Source: Prorocentrum cordatum (taxonomy: Eukaryota > Sar > Dinophyceae > Prorocentrales > Prorocentraceae). Taken from it: 64,000 nt of DNA. The notes under the pieces were generated by a model. That model did no database searches. It was not told the origin of the DNA and worked only from the letters and a program-made list of their open reading frames with translations. The translations under genes were made by a program, and so were the position numbers. Positions within the stretch are counted from its first letter, which is position 1. Each line of letters begins with the position of its first letter. The stretch is taken from contig CAUYUJ010012091.1 in NCBI GenBank assembly GCA_963575745.1, positions 304,104-368,103 on the forward strand, read 5' to 3'. Positions 1-10,657 of the stretch are shown here, piece by piece.

Positions 1-781
1 GGTCGAAATTACATTCTTTTTTATAAAAAAGTGCGCGCACAGATCTGAAGCAAAATCTGAACCATCGTCTGTCCGCAATGCCCCCATTGGCCCAAATTGC
101 CTGATCCAGTCACGCTCAACTGCCTTGATCAGCTCCTCAGCCGTCTCGATCATAGAAAGAACTGCCGTCTTGCCAGAAGACGTCCGTGCAGACGATATCG
201 TTAAACGTGGTGGCCTGCTTCGCTGACGCATTGGGTGCTTCTGGTGGGCGTTGTCTGGCCGCGCAGTGTTCGCGCCGATGCTCCGATGCGCACTGTGGGA
301 TGTTGTCTTGGGCGCCTGCCTGTTGGAGTAAACATTGTAGTGCTGCTGGGTTGGGGTGTCCCATGTTCCGGTGAAGTCTCTTTACGCAGCGTAGTGCTTC
401 CGTGCCGTATTGCTCTCGTAGGCGTGCGTGCCGGTGAGCTTCGCGACTGGAATCCGAGTGCCCGGGTTTGGTATTTTCTCCCGGTTGCGTTGCGCCCTCC
501 GCTGCGTAGATGTCTTCGATCTCGGGCTCGACCATGACTGGCGGCATCGTCGCTGCTAGGATGAACGGGTAGTCCTCGGCAGTTATGGTGAGCTTCCGTC
601 TCTTCAGTAGGTCGCGTCTATGTGATCGGTCGCATCGTTCGCTGAGCACTGCCGCCATGAGCTTCTTGGTCGTCTTAAGTGTCGTCGGCTTCTTGACCAT
701 GTTCGTGCTGCCCTCGATCGCACGGCCGTGCATGCACTGGTCGAGCGTGCTGTGTTCGCCACGTAGGCGGCTGAACCCCAC
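1..781 (-). pseudogene. Copia integrase (N-terminal and partial catalytic core)
   Basis: The frame 781-137 contains VKRLHRNMGHP, matching the GAG-pre-integrase/HHCC region, and later TFNDIVCTDVFWQDGSSF, which holds the first catalytic Asp of the DDE core. A frameshift near 150 ends that frame. The sequence resumes at about 165-1 with ERDWIRQFGPMGALRTDDGS and DFASD, which contains the second catalytic Asp region. The third residue (Glu) would lie off the left edge. Integrase inserts the element cDNA into chromosomes. Confidence 0.65.
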
Positions 782-889
782 GGTATGCCGCGCCCTCGTC
801 GTAGGTGGATGTTCGATGTGAGCATGTCGTTATTATTGTGGCTGTATGCGATACACCTTGGCCACGAATGGTAGATGCACTCGATGATG

Positions 890-1447
890 TCATTCTCGTA
901 GCTCGGCGAGGTACTCCGTCCAAACGGGGTGCCGGTGGATGTTGAGCTCCTGCATGTTAGACAAGGGCCCGCACATTGGTGACAGGTGAACCTCGTCAGG
1001 CTGCTCCTCCGTCAGCTTCTTGAGGAATGCTCTCTCTTGGTCCTCTGCGAAATCCCAGCCGGCACTGAGCCCGAACGTTTCCACGCGTGCTCCTAAATCT
1101 CGCAATGCTTGCGAGAGTCTGCCCTCTCCAGCGTAGACTTCCCATTCCGTCCTTCTCGTAGTGCGCCGTTGGCGAGCCGCCCCCTTATGGTCTGTAGAAA
1201 CTGCACGCTGGCATGCTTCACTGCTGAGTCGATCTTCTGAACGAAGTTGGGTGACATCTGTTGGATGCCGTTTTCGGGGTCGTCGTGAGTGCTGAAGTTG
1301 ACCTCGTCCGTCGCGGGTGATAGTAGGCACCAGCATGGCTCCGATAACGTGGTGATGACTGGCTCGATGGCTGTCGTAGTGAAGCACAGGTTGCCACATG
1401 AGGAATGCTGCTGACACTGCCACTGCTTCATGTAGGACTTGCAACAA
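890..1447 (-). pseudogene. Copia pol segment with WEVYAGEGR-type accessory domain
   Basis: The readable core is WEVYAGEGRLSQALRDLG, then GWDFAEDQERAFLKKL and DEVHLSPMCGPLSNMQELN. I recognise this as a domain lying between protease and integrase in Copia-like elements of dinoflagellates; its function is not known to me. The first third of the open frame (1447-1160) is probably out of frame, because the overlapping frame 1093-1677 gives the more protein-like sequence there. It is part of the same decayed polyprotein as its neighbours. Confidence 0.45.
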
Positions 1448-1664
1448 CTTCCTTGTGCTACGCGTCGGGGACAGCCTTCTGTGCGAGGTCGCCGTTGTAG
1501 TTGCTCACGCTGCTTGCCGTCCTCGCTGGAGTCCGCCAGGTAGGCGTTGCCCAGAAACTCCATGTCGCTCATGGTCTCGCTGCTGAGGTCCAGGAACAGC
1601 GCTGCATCGACGGGCTCGCACTCGAAGTCGTTCGCATGGTGACTCGACTTCCCGTCCAACTCCT

Positions 1665-1922
1665 CTAGTAAGTCCACCGTGTCGCGTCCTTGAGGTGATA
1701 GCGTTGATGCCTCGAAATTGCCGCCGTTCCACGCATCTGTCTGCTTGGCGCAGTCGACCTGAACCCCGAAAATTTCGCAACGGCCTCGGGAATAGGATAG
1801 GCGCGCGTCCCGGTACCACGCAGATGTAGGTCCTCGATCGGATAACCTTTCTGCATGTTGTCCCTCACGTAGTCCTTGACCGTCTCTGAGCCGGACATGA
1901 GCGTCGTCGCTCCACAGTCCAT
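1665..1922 (-). pseudogene. retrotransposon aspartic protease segment
   Basis: The frame opens with MDCGATTLMSG. D-(S/C)-G-A-T is the active-site loop of retropepsin-type proteases, and the Cys form occurs in some protist Copia elements (general knowledge of the family). About 85 residues are readable before the frame is lost; the partner frames 1505-1819 and 1093-1677 continue the polyprotein (acidic segment with FLDLSSETMSDMEFLGNAY). In an intact element this enzyme cleaves the Gag-Pol polyprotein. Confidence 0.55.
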
Positions 1923-2045
1923 GACTTAGCTTATGGCTGGTATTGCGCTGGTGTTGGCCTTGCTATGACACTTGTCGCCCCATTAGACCTCATCGACCAT
2001 CAAGCTGTCGTCGGCGTGGACCCGCTTCTTGTTGGGTGGCTCGGC

Positions 2046-2087
2046 GCAGTCTCTAGCCCAGTGGCTGGGCTTGCCACATCGTAGGCA
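2046..2087 (-). pseudogene. gag/nucleocapsid CCHC zinc knuckle
   Basis: The minus strand reads CLRCGKPSHWARDC, a perfect C-x2-C-x4-H-x4-C retroviral-type zinc knuckle. It follows a basic Gln/Pro/Thr-rich linker, as in the nucleocapsid part of gag, and binds element RNA in known families. It is in a different frame from the gag segment just upstream, so a frameshift or stop separates the two in this copy. Confidence 0.75.
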
Positions 2088-2383
2088 GTTGGCCGATGGT
2101 GTTGATGTTGGCGTTGGCCTCGTAGCTGCCCTTGCCCCTCCCATTGGGTCCGCTGCCGTAGTTCGTGGTCTACTGTGCGCGCCTGGAGGTGATGATCCTA
2201 ATGGGCTGCCTTCTCTTCCTTTGGACTTGCCGCGTCCTTTGGTGCCTTTGCTGCTTGACCGGCCTCGTCCGTGCGATCCACCTGCTGATGTTGCGGCCGA
2301 CTTGAGCTTCCGCCTACCATCGCCACTGCCGGGTAGAAACCACGTGCTAGCTTCAGGTCGTTGAACCGCTTCCTGGCGTCCGC

Positions 2384-3183
2384 TTAGGCCGCGTAGACTT
2401 CGTCGTACTCGCTTGGGTCGAGCTCTTGAGCTGCGTTGGGGTCGCGCTGGTAATGGCTCTCGTCGCCGTCGTACCAGGTCTCGTCATCCTCCGCCCAGTG
2501 CGTCTGGTCGGAGTCGTCTGGCTCGTCCTCTGGCTCGCCAGTGTAGAAGTCCTCATCGTAGTACTCTGCTGTATCCTCCTCGACGAAATATTGCTTCCGT
2601 GCGTGATTCGGCTCGTGTATGACACTCTCCTGTCCGAGCGTTGTCTCCAACGCCTCGATAACCATATCCTGCATGATCTCCTTACCCTTTACCGACATGA
2701 TGCTTGCCTTCTGATCCGCGCTGAATCTTCCTCGTCGTAGCGCGAGCCATCCTCGGACCTTCGCCGGTAGCTCGGCGTCGTGCGTTCTGAGTTTGCGAGT
2801 TTGCGCTCTGCAGCGCGCACTCTTGAGATGTAGTCGAACAGCGTCTCGCCCTTGTACCGCTTGTGCTTGAGGAAGTACTCCTCAAAGTCGTCTGCGAGCT
2901 CAGTCTTATCGTCTATCTTGAAACGATTCCGTAATCTGGCCATGAGCTGTTTCGCCGCGTTGGGCTGGATGAGCTCGTCGGCTGAGAGATCCCCCACTTC
3001 GTCCCAAGCTTCGCCTGTGAGACCTGCGCTGAGCATGAGAGCCGCTTCGCCCTCCTTCTTCTCCAATGTCAGCTTCGCAATGAAAATCATCGCCCGCTTC
3101 TCGTATTCGCTCCATTTGCTGAGCGCGCCGCCGAACTGTGGAAATTCTCGCTCGGGTAGCATGTCCGCCATCGGCTTAGACAT
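2384..3183 (-). pseudogene. gag: Copia-type gag
   Basis: The likely gag start is the Met at 3183, which opens with MSKPMADMLPEREFPQFGG; the frame is open further upstream to 3441 but that part looks non-coding. The protein is a charged helical gag-like sequence (motifs ALSKWSEYEKRA, LTGEAWDEVGDL, DDFEEYFLKHKRY) typical of capsid proteins of Copia-type elements. The frame shifts near 2775, after which an acidic stretch (VEEDTAEYYDEDFYTGEPED) continues to an in-frame TAA at 2384-2386. The same frame goes on beyond that stop with ADARKRFNDLKLARGFYP, so the TAA looks like a point nonsense change. It would form the cytoplasmic particle that packages element RNA. Confidence 0.6.
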
Positions 3184-3424
3184 TGTGCTAAGCTGTAACT
3201 GCAAGGGGTTGATGTCCGACGCGTGCTGCACGAGATCGAAACTGCCCCGTTCTGTGCGATCAACTGTGAGATCGGCTGTGAAATCAAACGTAGACCATGA
3301 CGAGAAACTGACCAGGCGGTCTATGAGATCCGCCGCTGGGTCGAAGCTTATGGAGGTGGCGACGAAATCTGGAGACTTGCCGCCGAGAAGATATGGAAAG
3401 TTGAAGCGTGAGCCTGGCTGACCA

Positions 3425-3437
3425 GGTTCCGCTACCA
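3425..3437 (-). promoter_or_regulatory. candidate tRNA primer-binding site
   Basis: The minus strand reads TGGTAGCGGAACC immediately upstream of gag. It begins TGG, as a site complementary to a tRNA 3' CCA end must, and resembles the initiator-Met-tRNA sites common in Copia elements. The LTR end would then fall at about 3438-3441 on the plus strand. No second LTR is in the window, so this is unconfirmed. Confidence 0.3.
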
Positions 3438-3441
3438 ACAT

Positions 3442-3898
3442 GATCTATCAAAGGCCCCGAAGTCTTAAATGGCAATACGGAATGAGAAGCCCGAGTGACA
3501 TCTGAGATGTTTTCCACACCTCCGCTGGGGTGGCTCAAGGGCCCTGAGAGAGGTTCGGGCCAACGTTCAATGGTACGCTCGCTATGCTACAGTCGTGCTC
3601 TGCACAATATCACGAAGCACAGCGTATATCTGACACCTACAGGCGCATTTTGGAGGACAAACATACCATACCCAAACATAAAGAAAAACAGCAAACATAG
3701 CCAAGCACAGCTTACTGTTGAATATATCCTCATGTAGAGGGGCACGCCCGACTTAACAGTGGCAGCTGACAGCACGGCAGGACACCACCACAGCCTGTGA
3801 AGACCAGATCCGGCTGCCTGCGCAACGGCGGGCGGCACCGTGCCGACCCACTACTGGTGGGTGCCGACCGAGCGCACGGGAAGCGGGTTGTGATGTTT
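3442..3898. other. no gene seen; possible LTR of the Copia element
   Basis: This stretch is less GC-rich than its surroundings and has an A-rich block around 3670-3720. By position it could be the 5' LTR of the minus-strand Copia element, but without the other LTR this cannot be shown. I see no coding motif. Confidence 0.3.
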
Positions 3899-3924
3899 GA
3901 TGGTTGATCTGCGCAGAAGACAGG

Positions 3925-4525
3925 AGGAGGAGGCGGAAGACGATGGGGGGAGGAGGAGGAAGAGTAGGAGGACGAGGACGAGGACGAGGAGGAGGACGAG
4001 GAGGACGAGGCGGACGAGGAGGACGAGGAGGACGAGGAGGACGAGGAGGACGAGGAGGAGGAGGAGGAGGACGAGGAGGACGAGGACGAGGACTGGACGG
4101 GAGTAGGGAGAAGGGAAAACGGAGAAGGAAGGAGGGAGAAGGGAGAAGGAGGAAAAAGGGAAAAGTAGGAGGGAGAAGGGACAAGGGAAAAGGGACGAGG
4201 GAGAAGGGAGAAGGAGGAATGGGGAGGACGCAGGAGGAAGGAGAAGGGAGGATGGAGGAAGGAAGAAAAGGGAGGGGCTCCGGCGAACACGAAGAGGAAG
4301 GAGAGGGGAGGGGGCCGCAAGGGAATGGGGGCCCTTGCCGCTTAGAAGGGGGGGAGGAAGGCGGAGGAGACAAGGAGGAGGAAGGAGGACGCCCGAGGTG
4401 GGAGAAGCGCGGCTGCCAGGGAGGATGTGGGAGCACGGAGGAGGAAGGAGGTGGACGCAGGAGGAGGGAGAACGGAGGAAGGAGGAAGACGACGACGCCG
4501 ACAAGGAAGACGACGAAGGAGAACG
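3925..4525. repeat. purine-rich GGA/GACGAG microsatellite tract
   Basis: About 600 bases of almost pure G/A on the plus strand, dominated by GGA and GGACGA units (densest at 3958-4095) and decaying into GGAGAAGGGA-type units. Long open frames exist on both strands, but their products are pure low-complexity Arg/Gly, Ser or Pro tracts and I do not call them genes. Confidence 0.85.
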
Positions 4526-4528
4526 GCC

Positions 4529-4589
4529 TGCCCACCGCCTGTCTGCCTGTGAGTTGTTGTTGTCGTGGTCGGCATTGTCCCTCATCGTA

Positions 4590-4675
<86 letters not shown>

Positions 4676-4800
4676 TGTCTTCGTCGTCGTTTTCGTCGTC
4701 GTTGTCGTCCATTCGGATTCGCTCTCACACCTAGGCGCGCACAGCCAAACATTCACACCAGGACTTGCCAGAGATGAGATGCACATGTGGGGATCTCCAC
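4529..4800. repeat. duplicated module, copy 1 (pairs with 6740-6922)
   Basis: This segment and 6740-6922 share a non-repetitive flank: both begin with a CGCCTGTCTG(C/T)CTGTGAGTT block and end with a block starting TCGGATTCGCTCTCACACC and finishing in CATATGGGGATCT or CATGTGGGGATCT. Different trinucleotide expansions fill the middle. Both copies are also preceded by a long GGA tract, so the whole GGA-plus-flank unit seems duplicated. Confidence 0.65.
4590..4705. repeat. (GCC)n followed by (GTC)n trinucleotide block
   Basis: About 13 GCC units pass into about 16 GTC units and then degenerate GTT/GTC units. A block with the opposite order and strand, (GAC)n then (GGC)n, lies at 7255-7345. Confidence 0.9.
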
Positions 4801-4925
4801 GTCGAGTAATTACTCTGACGCCGCCGCCTGGCTCACCTTCCTCATGTTCCCCCCCCTCCTCCCATTCAGACGCGGTTTGCTTGTTTCGGCCTCCCAGTGT
4901 CCCTTGTTTTCCGCAGATTGCGAGG

Positions 4926-6080
4926 ATGTCTCACGCGAGCTGCAGGTTTGAGCACCCGAAGGGGAAGCCGCCAGGGGTGATTGCACGGGCCTGTTCGCGC
5001 CCAGATTGTGGGGACGTGTCAGGCGGTTTGCTCGCTGCGGTCCCCCAGTTTCTTTTTCTCAGACCAGAGCGTGCGGATGTCCCAGGCGAGGCGCGAGCTT
5101 CAGCACCCCAGGAGGGGTGATTGCAAGGGCCCGTTCGCGCCCAGATTTTGAGGACGGTCCAATCGGTTTGCCAGGTTCCCCCCCACCCCCAGACTCGTGT
5201 GCTTTCGGAGGAGGAGGAGGGGGAGAAGGAGGAGCACGAGGAGGAGGACGAGGAGGGCGAGGAGGACGAGGAGGAGGAGGAGGAGGAGGTCTCAGGCGCG
5301 GCGCTGGCTTCAGCGCCCCAAAGTGAGAGCCGCCAGGAGCCCGTCCGCGGCCAGATTTCGGGCGATCGCAAGCATGGATCGGGGCTGGACCTGATCGCTG
5401 TGTTGCTGAACTTCGGCTGTGCTTTGTGTTTCCTTGTTGGCAGGGAGGTGCAGGAAAACATGTAGAGCAAAACGAACGGCAAAAAGAAAACAGAACGGCA
5501 GACAACGTAGGTCCAGCCTTGACATGGATCAAGGGGGCGTGGATTAGTGACGGGTCCCGTTTGCATGGAAAATCGCAGATGTCCGCCGCCGAACGAGGCG
5601 GCACCGGCCGCATTTTGGGGAGGGCACCTCCCCCGATCCGTGGATTTGGCGACCGCGCGCCAAGTCCACGGATCGCTAATCCATTTTTGCGCGCCCCCGA
5701 AGATTGGGGGGATGTTCACTACCCACCAAGCTACCCCAACCCAACCCGAGGGCCTCAGTTTGCCTTCCATTTCCAGTGTGGGGGGGGGGTCGGGGAACAT
5801 CGAGAAAACACACATGGAATCCGTACCTCCCAACCCGAAATTCGGGTCTTTGGGTTGGGTTGGGTTGAGGTGGTCTGGTAGGTAGTCAGATGTGTCTCAG
5901 GCGATTCGCCTCCCGAGTGTCTCAGACTCGTCTGCCTGTCGGGCAGGTTGTGGGGGTGGCTCGGCCAAGGCGCTGGCCTCGACACCCCGAGGGGGAGCCG
6001 CCATGTGGTATGGCCGTCGCCCGTTGGCGGGCAGATTGCGGGGGGGTGTCTCGAGCGAGGCGTTTGTGTTGCGCCTCCGG
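4926..6080. repeat. degenerate 140-200 bp repeat units with foldback insertion
   Basis: Diverged units start at about 4926, 5077, 5288 and 5889. Each opens with TGTC(T/C)CA(C/G)GCG-like sequence, continues through an AGCCGCCA or CCCCAGGA block and ends near CGCGCCCAGATT(G/T). A GGA microsatellite (5210-5290) and the foldback element at 5533-5698 interrupt the series. I see no supported gene. Confidence 0.5.
5533..5698. mobile_element. foldback MITE-like element, family A copy 1
   Basis: About 166 bp, non-coding. The ends are inverted repeats: GGGGGCGTGGATTAGTGA at the left, and at the right a sequence whose complement reads GGGGGCGCGCAAAAATGGAT then TAGCGA. A 14-bp-arm hairpin sits at 5638-5671 with a 6-base loop (ACCGCG). 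A second copy lies at 19783-19947. Confidence 0.6.
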
Positions 6081-6084
6081 CCCC

Positions 6085-6131
6085 TGTCCAGGATGAGGAG
6101 GGGGAGGAGGAGGAGGAGGAGGAGGAGGAGG

Positions 6132-6220
<89 letters not shown>

Positions 6221-6720
6221 GGAGGGGGACACAGGAGGAGGACACAGGCGGGGGGAGAAAGGGGGGTGGGGCGGAGGAGGAGAAGAGGAGGGGCCACGGC
6301 GAACAGAGCAGGAGGAGCAGAGGGGAGGGTGGGCTCCCGAGGGAGGGGAGGCACCTGCGAGGGGGAAGGGAGGCGGGAACACGGCGGAGGAACGAGAGGA
6401 CAGGAAGGAGGAAGGGGGGTGAGGGGCGCACGAGGAGGGAGAGGGACGGCCGCCAGAGAGGACGGATGAGGAGGGAGGAGGACGCAGGAGGAGGGAGAAG
6501 GATGGAGGAAGGAAGAGAAGGGACGGGCTTCGGCGAGCAGGAAGAGGAGGGAGGGGGGAGGGGGAGGACGGCGGAGGAGAGATGGCAAAGAGGAGGGAGG
6601 ATGACGCCCGAGGAGGGAGAAGGAGGGCCGCCAGGGTGGATGTGGAAGTACGGAGGAGGAAGGAGGCGGATGCAGGAGGAGGGAAACGGAGGAAGGAGGA
6701 AGACAGGGGATGGAATACGA
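6085..6720. repeat. purine-rich tract with (AGCAGG)n core
   Basis: GGA-type repeats open the tract, a clean hexanucleotide AGCAGG/GGAGCA run of about 14 units lies at about 6133-6216, and degenerate GGAGGA/GGGAGAA sequence fills the rest to 6720. Open frames here encode only homopolymeric or dipeptide runs. Confidence 0.85.
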
Positions 6721-6739
6721 CGGGGAGGGAGAGGGCACC

Positions 6740-6922
6740 GGCCTGCTCACCGCCTGTCTGTCTGTGAGTTGTTGTCGTAGTCGGCGTTGTTCACCATCGT
6801 CTCTGCCGCAGTCGTCGTCGTGCCCATCGTCCACTCGGATTCGCTCTCACACCCAGACACTCACAGCCAGACATTCACAGAGGGACGTGCTGGGCAACGC
6901 TATGCACATATGGGGATCTCTG
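6740..6922. repeat. duplicated module, copy 2 (pairs with 4529-4800)
   Basis: Second copy of the module described at 4529-4800. The trinucleotide run between the shared flanks is much shorter here (TCGTCGTCGT at 6812-6821). Confidence 0.65.
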
Positions 6923-6929
6923 CATTGAG

Positions 6930-7254
6930 TAAGTTTGTCCTTGCCGAGGCGCCGCCGACTGGGGACCCTGTCGCTCCAGGGGCGCTCAAGGACCGTCGGG
7001 AGGCCGTCCGAAACTCTCTCGGACGCACTGTTGGCCCACCCTGATGAGGTGGACTCCTCTTCCTCCTTCACTCCATCCTCGTCCTCTCCCTGCTCACTTT
7101 CCCCTTCCCCCCCTCCTCCCTCCTCCCATACCTCGAACCTCCTCCACTCCACTCCGCAGCCTCGTCTGGCTCCGCGCTCCTCGCCTGGCTCAGCGGCCAG
7201 CCTCCGGGGGCCCGTTCTCTCTGGCTCCCCCCCTGGCCCATGGGCCGCCCTCGG
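6930..7254. other. no gene supported
   Basis: Pyrimidine-rich, with CTCC-type clusters around 7040-7140. Frames are open but low complexity. Confidence 0.4.
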
Positions 7255-7262
7255 CGACGATC

Positions 7263-7343
<81 letters not shown>

Positions 7344-7441
7344 ACGACGAAGACGACGGCGACGACGACGACGACGTTGACGACGGCGGCGTCGGCGACG
7401 ACGACGGCGGCTGCGGCTGTTGCGGCGACGACGACGGCTAC

Positions 7442-7472
<31 letters not shown>

Positions 7473-7500
7473 GCGACGACGACGATGGCGACGGCGACGA
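7255..7500. repeat. (GAC)n/(GGC)n trinucleotide array
   Basis: Alternating GAC and GGC blocks with interruptions (TTGACGACGG, GGCTGCGGCT). Plus-strand translation gives Asp and Gly runs, minus gives Arg or Val/Ala runs. I read it as an expanded microsatellite, not a gene. Confidence 0.9.
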
Positions 7501-8419
7501 CGCCCCCCCCACCCCAACGGACGCCGCAAAGGTGGACTCCGAGGGCCAGCACCAGACGTCCTTCGCCGTGCAGGGCTGGGGCGTCGTCGCGGTGGCGACC
7601 CCCGCAGTCGTGGAGGGCTCCCCGCGCCCAGGCGACCCACGAGAGTCTGAGGCCCGAAGAGGGGCAGGAGGAGTCGGAGGACGGAGACACCACCCCCAGA
7701 AAAAAAGAAAAGAAAAAGGACGGAGGACACCACCAGCGGGCTACCCCCGGTCAGGAAAGTCCGCGCTGCCTCTCCGAGTTGGATGCTGAAGATGTCTCGG
7801 GCGGGGCGCCGCAAAGCAGGGGGGCCACACCACGGAGGAGGATCCTGCCCGGCTCTCTTGCCCATGGCTCTTTTAGGGTTCGGTTAGGCCTCGCTTCAGC
7901 AAGGCATACGTTTCGCGATATTCTGTTTTCAGCGTCCTCGCCCCCGGAGCTCTGCGCCCCAGGACTGGTTTTTCGCCGCGGGGTCCTCTTGATTGTCGAT
8001 TGCCCATGGGCTTGACGGACTGTCGATGGGTTGTCGATTGATTGTTTGGTCTTCCTGGACCTGTCGGCGGGAGGGCCGCCACAGAAGTGGACTACGAGGC
8101 ACAGCTTGCGACGTGGCTCTCGTGCCCGGGGGCTGTTTGCCCGCCGATCACACGTACCGCCTTGCCAAAACAGATTTGTCGAAGATCCGTTTTCTTTTTC
8201 GAAAGGGGGCCGAGGGGAAGTGGGCGCCAGAAGGGTCTCCACCCTTGGAGCTTTGGCACCTGTGTTTCTTCCCTCTTCGACGGTTGGCCGCACGTCGTCG
8301 CCGTGCCGACGTGGGCCAATCTGCAAGTGTATTTCTGAACGTGCTTGCGCAGATTCGTACGGCTCGGGTTACCCTGCTCGCCTGGAGTCGCTTGAGAGGC
8401 GTCTTCATGTTGAAGCACA
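7501..8419. other. no gene recognised
   Basis: Mixed-composition sequence with several short open frames on both strands, none with a recognisable motif. Part of it (8150-8420) could be diverged N-terminal sequence of the reverse-transcriptase element that follows, but nothing shows this directly. Confidence 0.3.
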
Positions 8420-9310
8420 ATGGCAAGCCACAGCTCCAAGGTACAAGGGTGGTGTAGACCAGCTGTCCCATCGCGAAAGGCTCCTCACGCGGGTGTGCCA
8501 ACGTTGTCGCATGGGGCTGAGGCTCACAGAGGGCGGGAATCCGCGATGCTAGCGCAGCAGGTGTCGACAGAGAGATTCCGGAATCTCTTTATGATGGGAC
8601 CAAGTCCTTCCAATGCACGAGACACGCGGAGCTCGACAAGGCGATTGCAGACAAATTGTCCGAAGATGACAGGACATCGCTCTTGTGCATTCGGGGAAAT
8701 CGTGGCAGCGATTGCAGTGCAGGGCGGTGATGATTCTGTCACTCTTTGGCCGGGTGAGCTGATGGCAGGGTCGAGTGCCGCTAGTTTTTCAATTCCGTCA
8801 CCACAAGGCCATCCTGTATTGGGACGTCTGTCTCAAACAAATCATGGCAGTAGTTATTTGTTTTCATTTTCGAACGACCTGTTCATTGACAAGCCTGGGT
8901 GGGCATTTGCCTGAACACCTTCGTGGACGATATCCGGCGCTCCTACATCGTGCTTTACGTCGCCGATGCCGTGCTGAAAACGGACTTCGCCAACCTCTAC
9001 TTGACCAATGCGCTAAGAAAGTACGGATGTTGTTCGAACCTCGGCAAGATGGATAATCTAGTATGATTTTTCGGCGAAGGCACCCGCACGTATGAAAAGA
9101 ATATGTTCGGAGCGATGCCTCCTCTTACTGGGTCGACGCGAAAATGGGCACGCTACAATGGTGGTTTGCCTCACACGTTTCGTTATGATTCTGCTCAGCT
9201 TTCCGATTCCCTGGCAGCAGGACGCCGGGGCTGGTGCATCGTGGGTAAAGCATGGTTTGTTCATGTGCGGGCTGCGGGGCATGTGCAGGCTGCGGCTCCC
9301 TGAAGGCGAC
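8420..9310 (+). pseudogene. reverse-transcriptase element remnant (C-terminal part of RT)
   Basis: From about 8913 the plus strand reads LNTFVDDIRRSYIVLYVADA, then FANLYLTNALRKYGCCSNLG and KMDNLV up to a TGA at 9064-9066. It resumes at once with FFGEGTRTYEKNMFGA and ARYNGGLPH. FVDDI is an intact motif C of a reverse transcriptase, and the following (A)LRKYG...K...L...F.G.G pattern is what follows it in LINE-like elements of dinoflagellates (family knowledge). The stop after NLV and the loss of frame upstream show decay. Sequence from 8420 to 8910 is probably the eroded palm region. The R2/CRE-like element begins near 9250. Confidence 0.5.
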
Positions 9311-9499
9311 GGCGTGCCGGAGGTGCCCACGGTGCCAGTCCACGGAGCCGCCGCGGCCGCCTGCCGCCGGTGACCGGCTGCCGCCCGCTCGGGCAGGGAG
9401 GCCTGCGGCTGCCCCTCAGGAGCCCATGCCTCCTGGGCTGCCAGCAGACGAGCACGCGAACTTCCTGGCTCGGGTGCGCGACCTTCTACACTCCTCCAC

Positions 9500-10657
9500 G
9501 TGCCGGTGGACCAGCGCGCACGGCAGGCCGCGGTACTTGCGGGCCTGCTCAACCGGATCGCCGAGGGCGACGCGGATGCTTGCGTGCAGGAGGAAACACG
9601 GCCGCGGCTGCTGCTGGGCCCGGTCCCTCGCGAAGTCAACGTGCGCGTCGAGCTCGCGAGGCGGTTGCAGCTCTGGGCCGATGGGCAATTCTTCGTTTTG
9701 CTGGAGCGGGCTGAAGAGCACTGCCGGCAGAGAGCTCGACACAGAGCGGCCCTGCGAGGGGCGCCCACGCACGGGGCCCGAGCTCGCCGGGCACGCGCTC
9801 TCGTCGGCGAAGGCGCCTACAGCAAGACGGCCAGCTCCTTACACACCAGCGTGGCGGACCTCGACACTGAGGCGCAGGCGGCCTGGGGGGCAGCACTCCT
9901 GCCGCGCAGCACCCGCCCTGCCGCCGCCATAGCGCCTCCGGCCGATCCCCAGCAGGCCGCGCCGCCCGACGATGCCCCGACAGGAGCTGCTCCAGCGCTG
10001 AAGGGCGTGCGGTTCCGAGCGATGTCGGCGCCTGGCCCCAGCGGCATGCGCCCGGAGCACCTGCGGGAACTGACAGCAGTCCGGGACCGGCGTTGCGCTA
10101 GATTCCTCCTGGCTGCCATTGGCCGCCTCGTGGATGCAGCCACGGCGGGTTCGTTGTGCGACGCTGCCCGGTGGATGCTGGATTCTCGCCTTGTCTTCCT
10201 GCGCAAGAAGTCCGGCGTGGCACCGCGGCCGATCCGCGTGGGGGAGCTGTGGCGCCGGGTGATTGCGAAACGGCTTGTCGACACCAACCGGGCCAAGGTC
10301 CAAGAGGTTTGCCTTGCTGCGCGGCAGTTCGGCGTCGCCGTGCCTGGCGGGACAGAGGGCTTGGTTCGCTTCCGCACTCTGCTCGAGTCAAGCCTCAAGG
10401 CCGGCACGGACGCTGTGGCGGTAGTCGACGTGGACTGGAAGAACGCTTTTCCGTCCATCGAGTGGGACAGCATCCGAGATGCCGTCGAGGAGCTGCTGCC
10501 GGAAGCCTCGGCATGGACCCAGCTATGTGATGCCGCGCCAGGGCGGGTTGTCCTGCCGTCGGGCGGAGTGCTGCGCGTAGACCGCGGGGCAGAGCAAGGC
10601 GACCCCCTTGGTCCCATCTACTGTGCTCTCGTCCTGGCAGGCCGGTGCCCAGGATGA
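9500..10657 (+). pseudogene. reverse transcriptase, fingers and palm motifs A-B
   Basis: Motifs in order: MSAPGPSGMRPEHLREL at about 10020-10070, RPIRVGELWRRVIAKRL at about 10230-10280, motif A VDVDWKNAFPSIEWDSI with its Asp at 10433-10435, and motif B GAEQGDPLGP at about 10590-10620. These are standard non-LTR RT signatures. The frame is lost at about 10640 and the protein continues one frame over. Frame 0 from 9252 gives an extended N-terminus with a Cys cluster (CSCAGCGACAGCG; CRRCPRCQ) that may be a zinc-binding region. Confidence 0.65.

Larger units (their letters stand above)
1..3441 (-). mobile_element. Copia-type LTR retrotransposon, gag to integrase, truncated by window start
   Basis: Read on the minus strand the order is gag (about 3183-2384), CCHC zinc knuckle (2087-2046), aspartic protease (from 1922), a dinoflagellate-type accessory domain (about 1160-890) and integrase (about 781-1). 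This gag-PR-IN order with integrase ahead of reverse transcriptase is the Ty1/Copia arrangement; RT and RNase H would lie left of position 1. Reading frame changes several times (near 2775, 2040, 1150 and 150), so this copy is decayed. A candidate primer-binding site lies at 3425-3437. Family assignment rests on domain order and motifs seen by eye; the exact clade is not known. Confidence 0.75.

Noticed and set aside
3730-4786. Long open frames on both strands (Pro/Ser-rich, Asp-rich, Arg/Gly-rich)
   Set aside because: They are translations of GGA/GACGAG and GCC/GTC microsatellites; no non-repetitive domain is present.
5755-6834. A 359-residue minus-strand open frame
   Set aside because: It crosses a microsatellite and parts of dispersed repeats and has only Pro/Ser/Cys low complexity.
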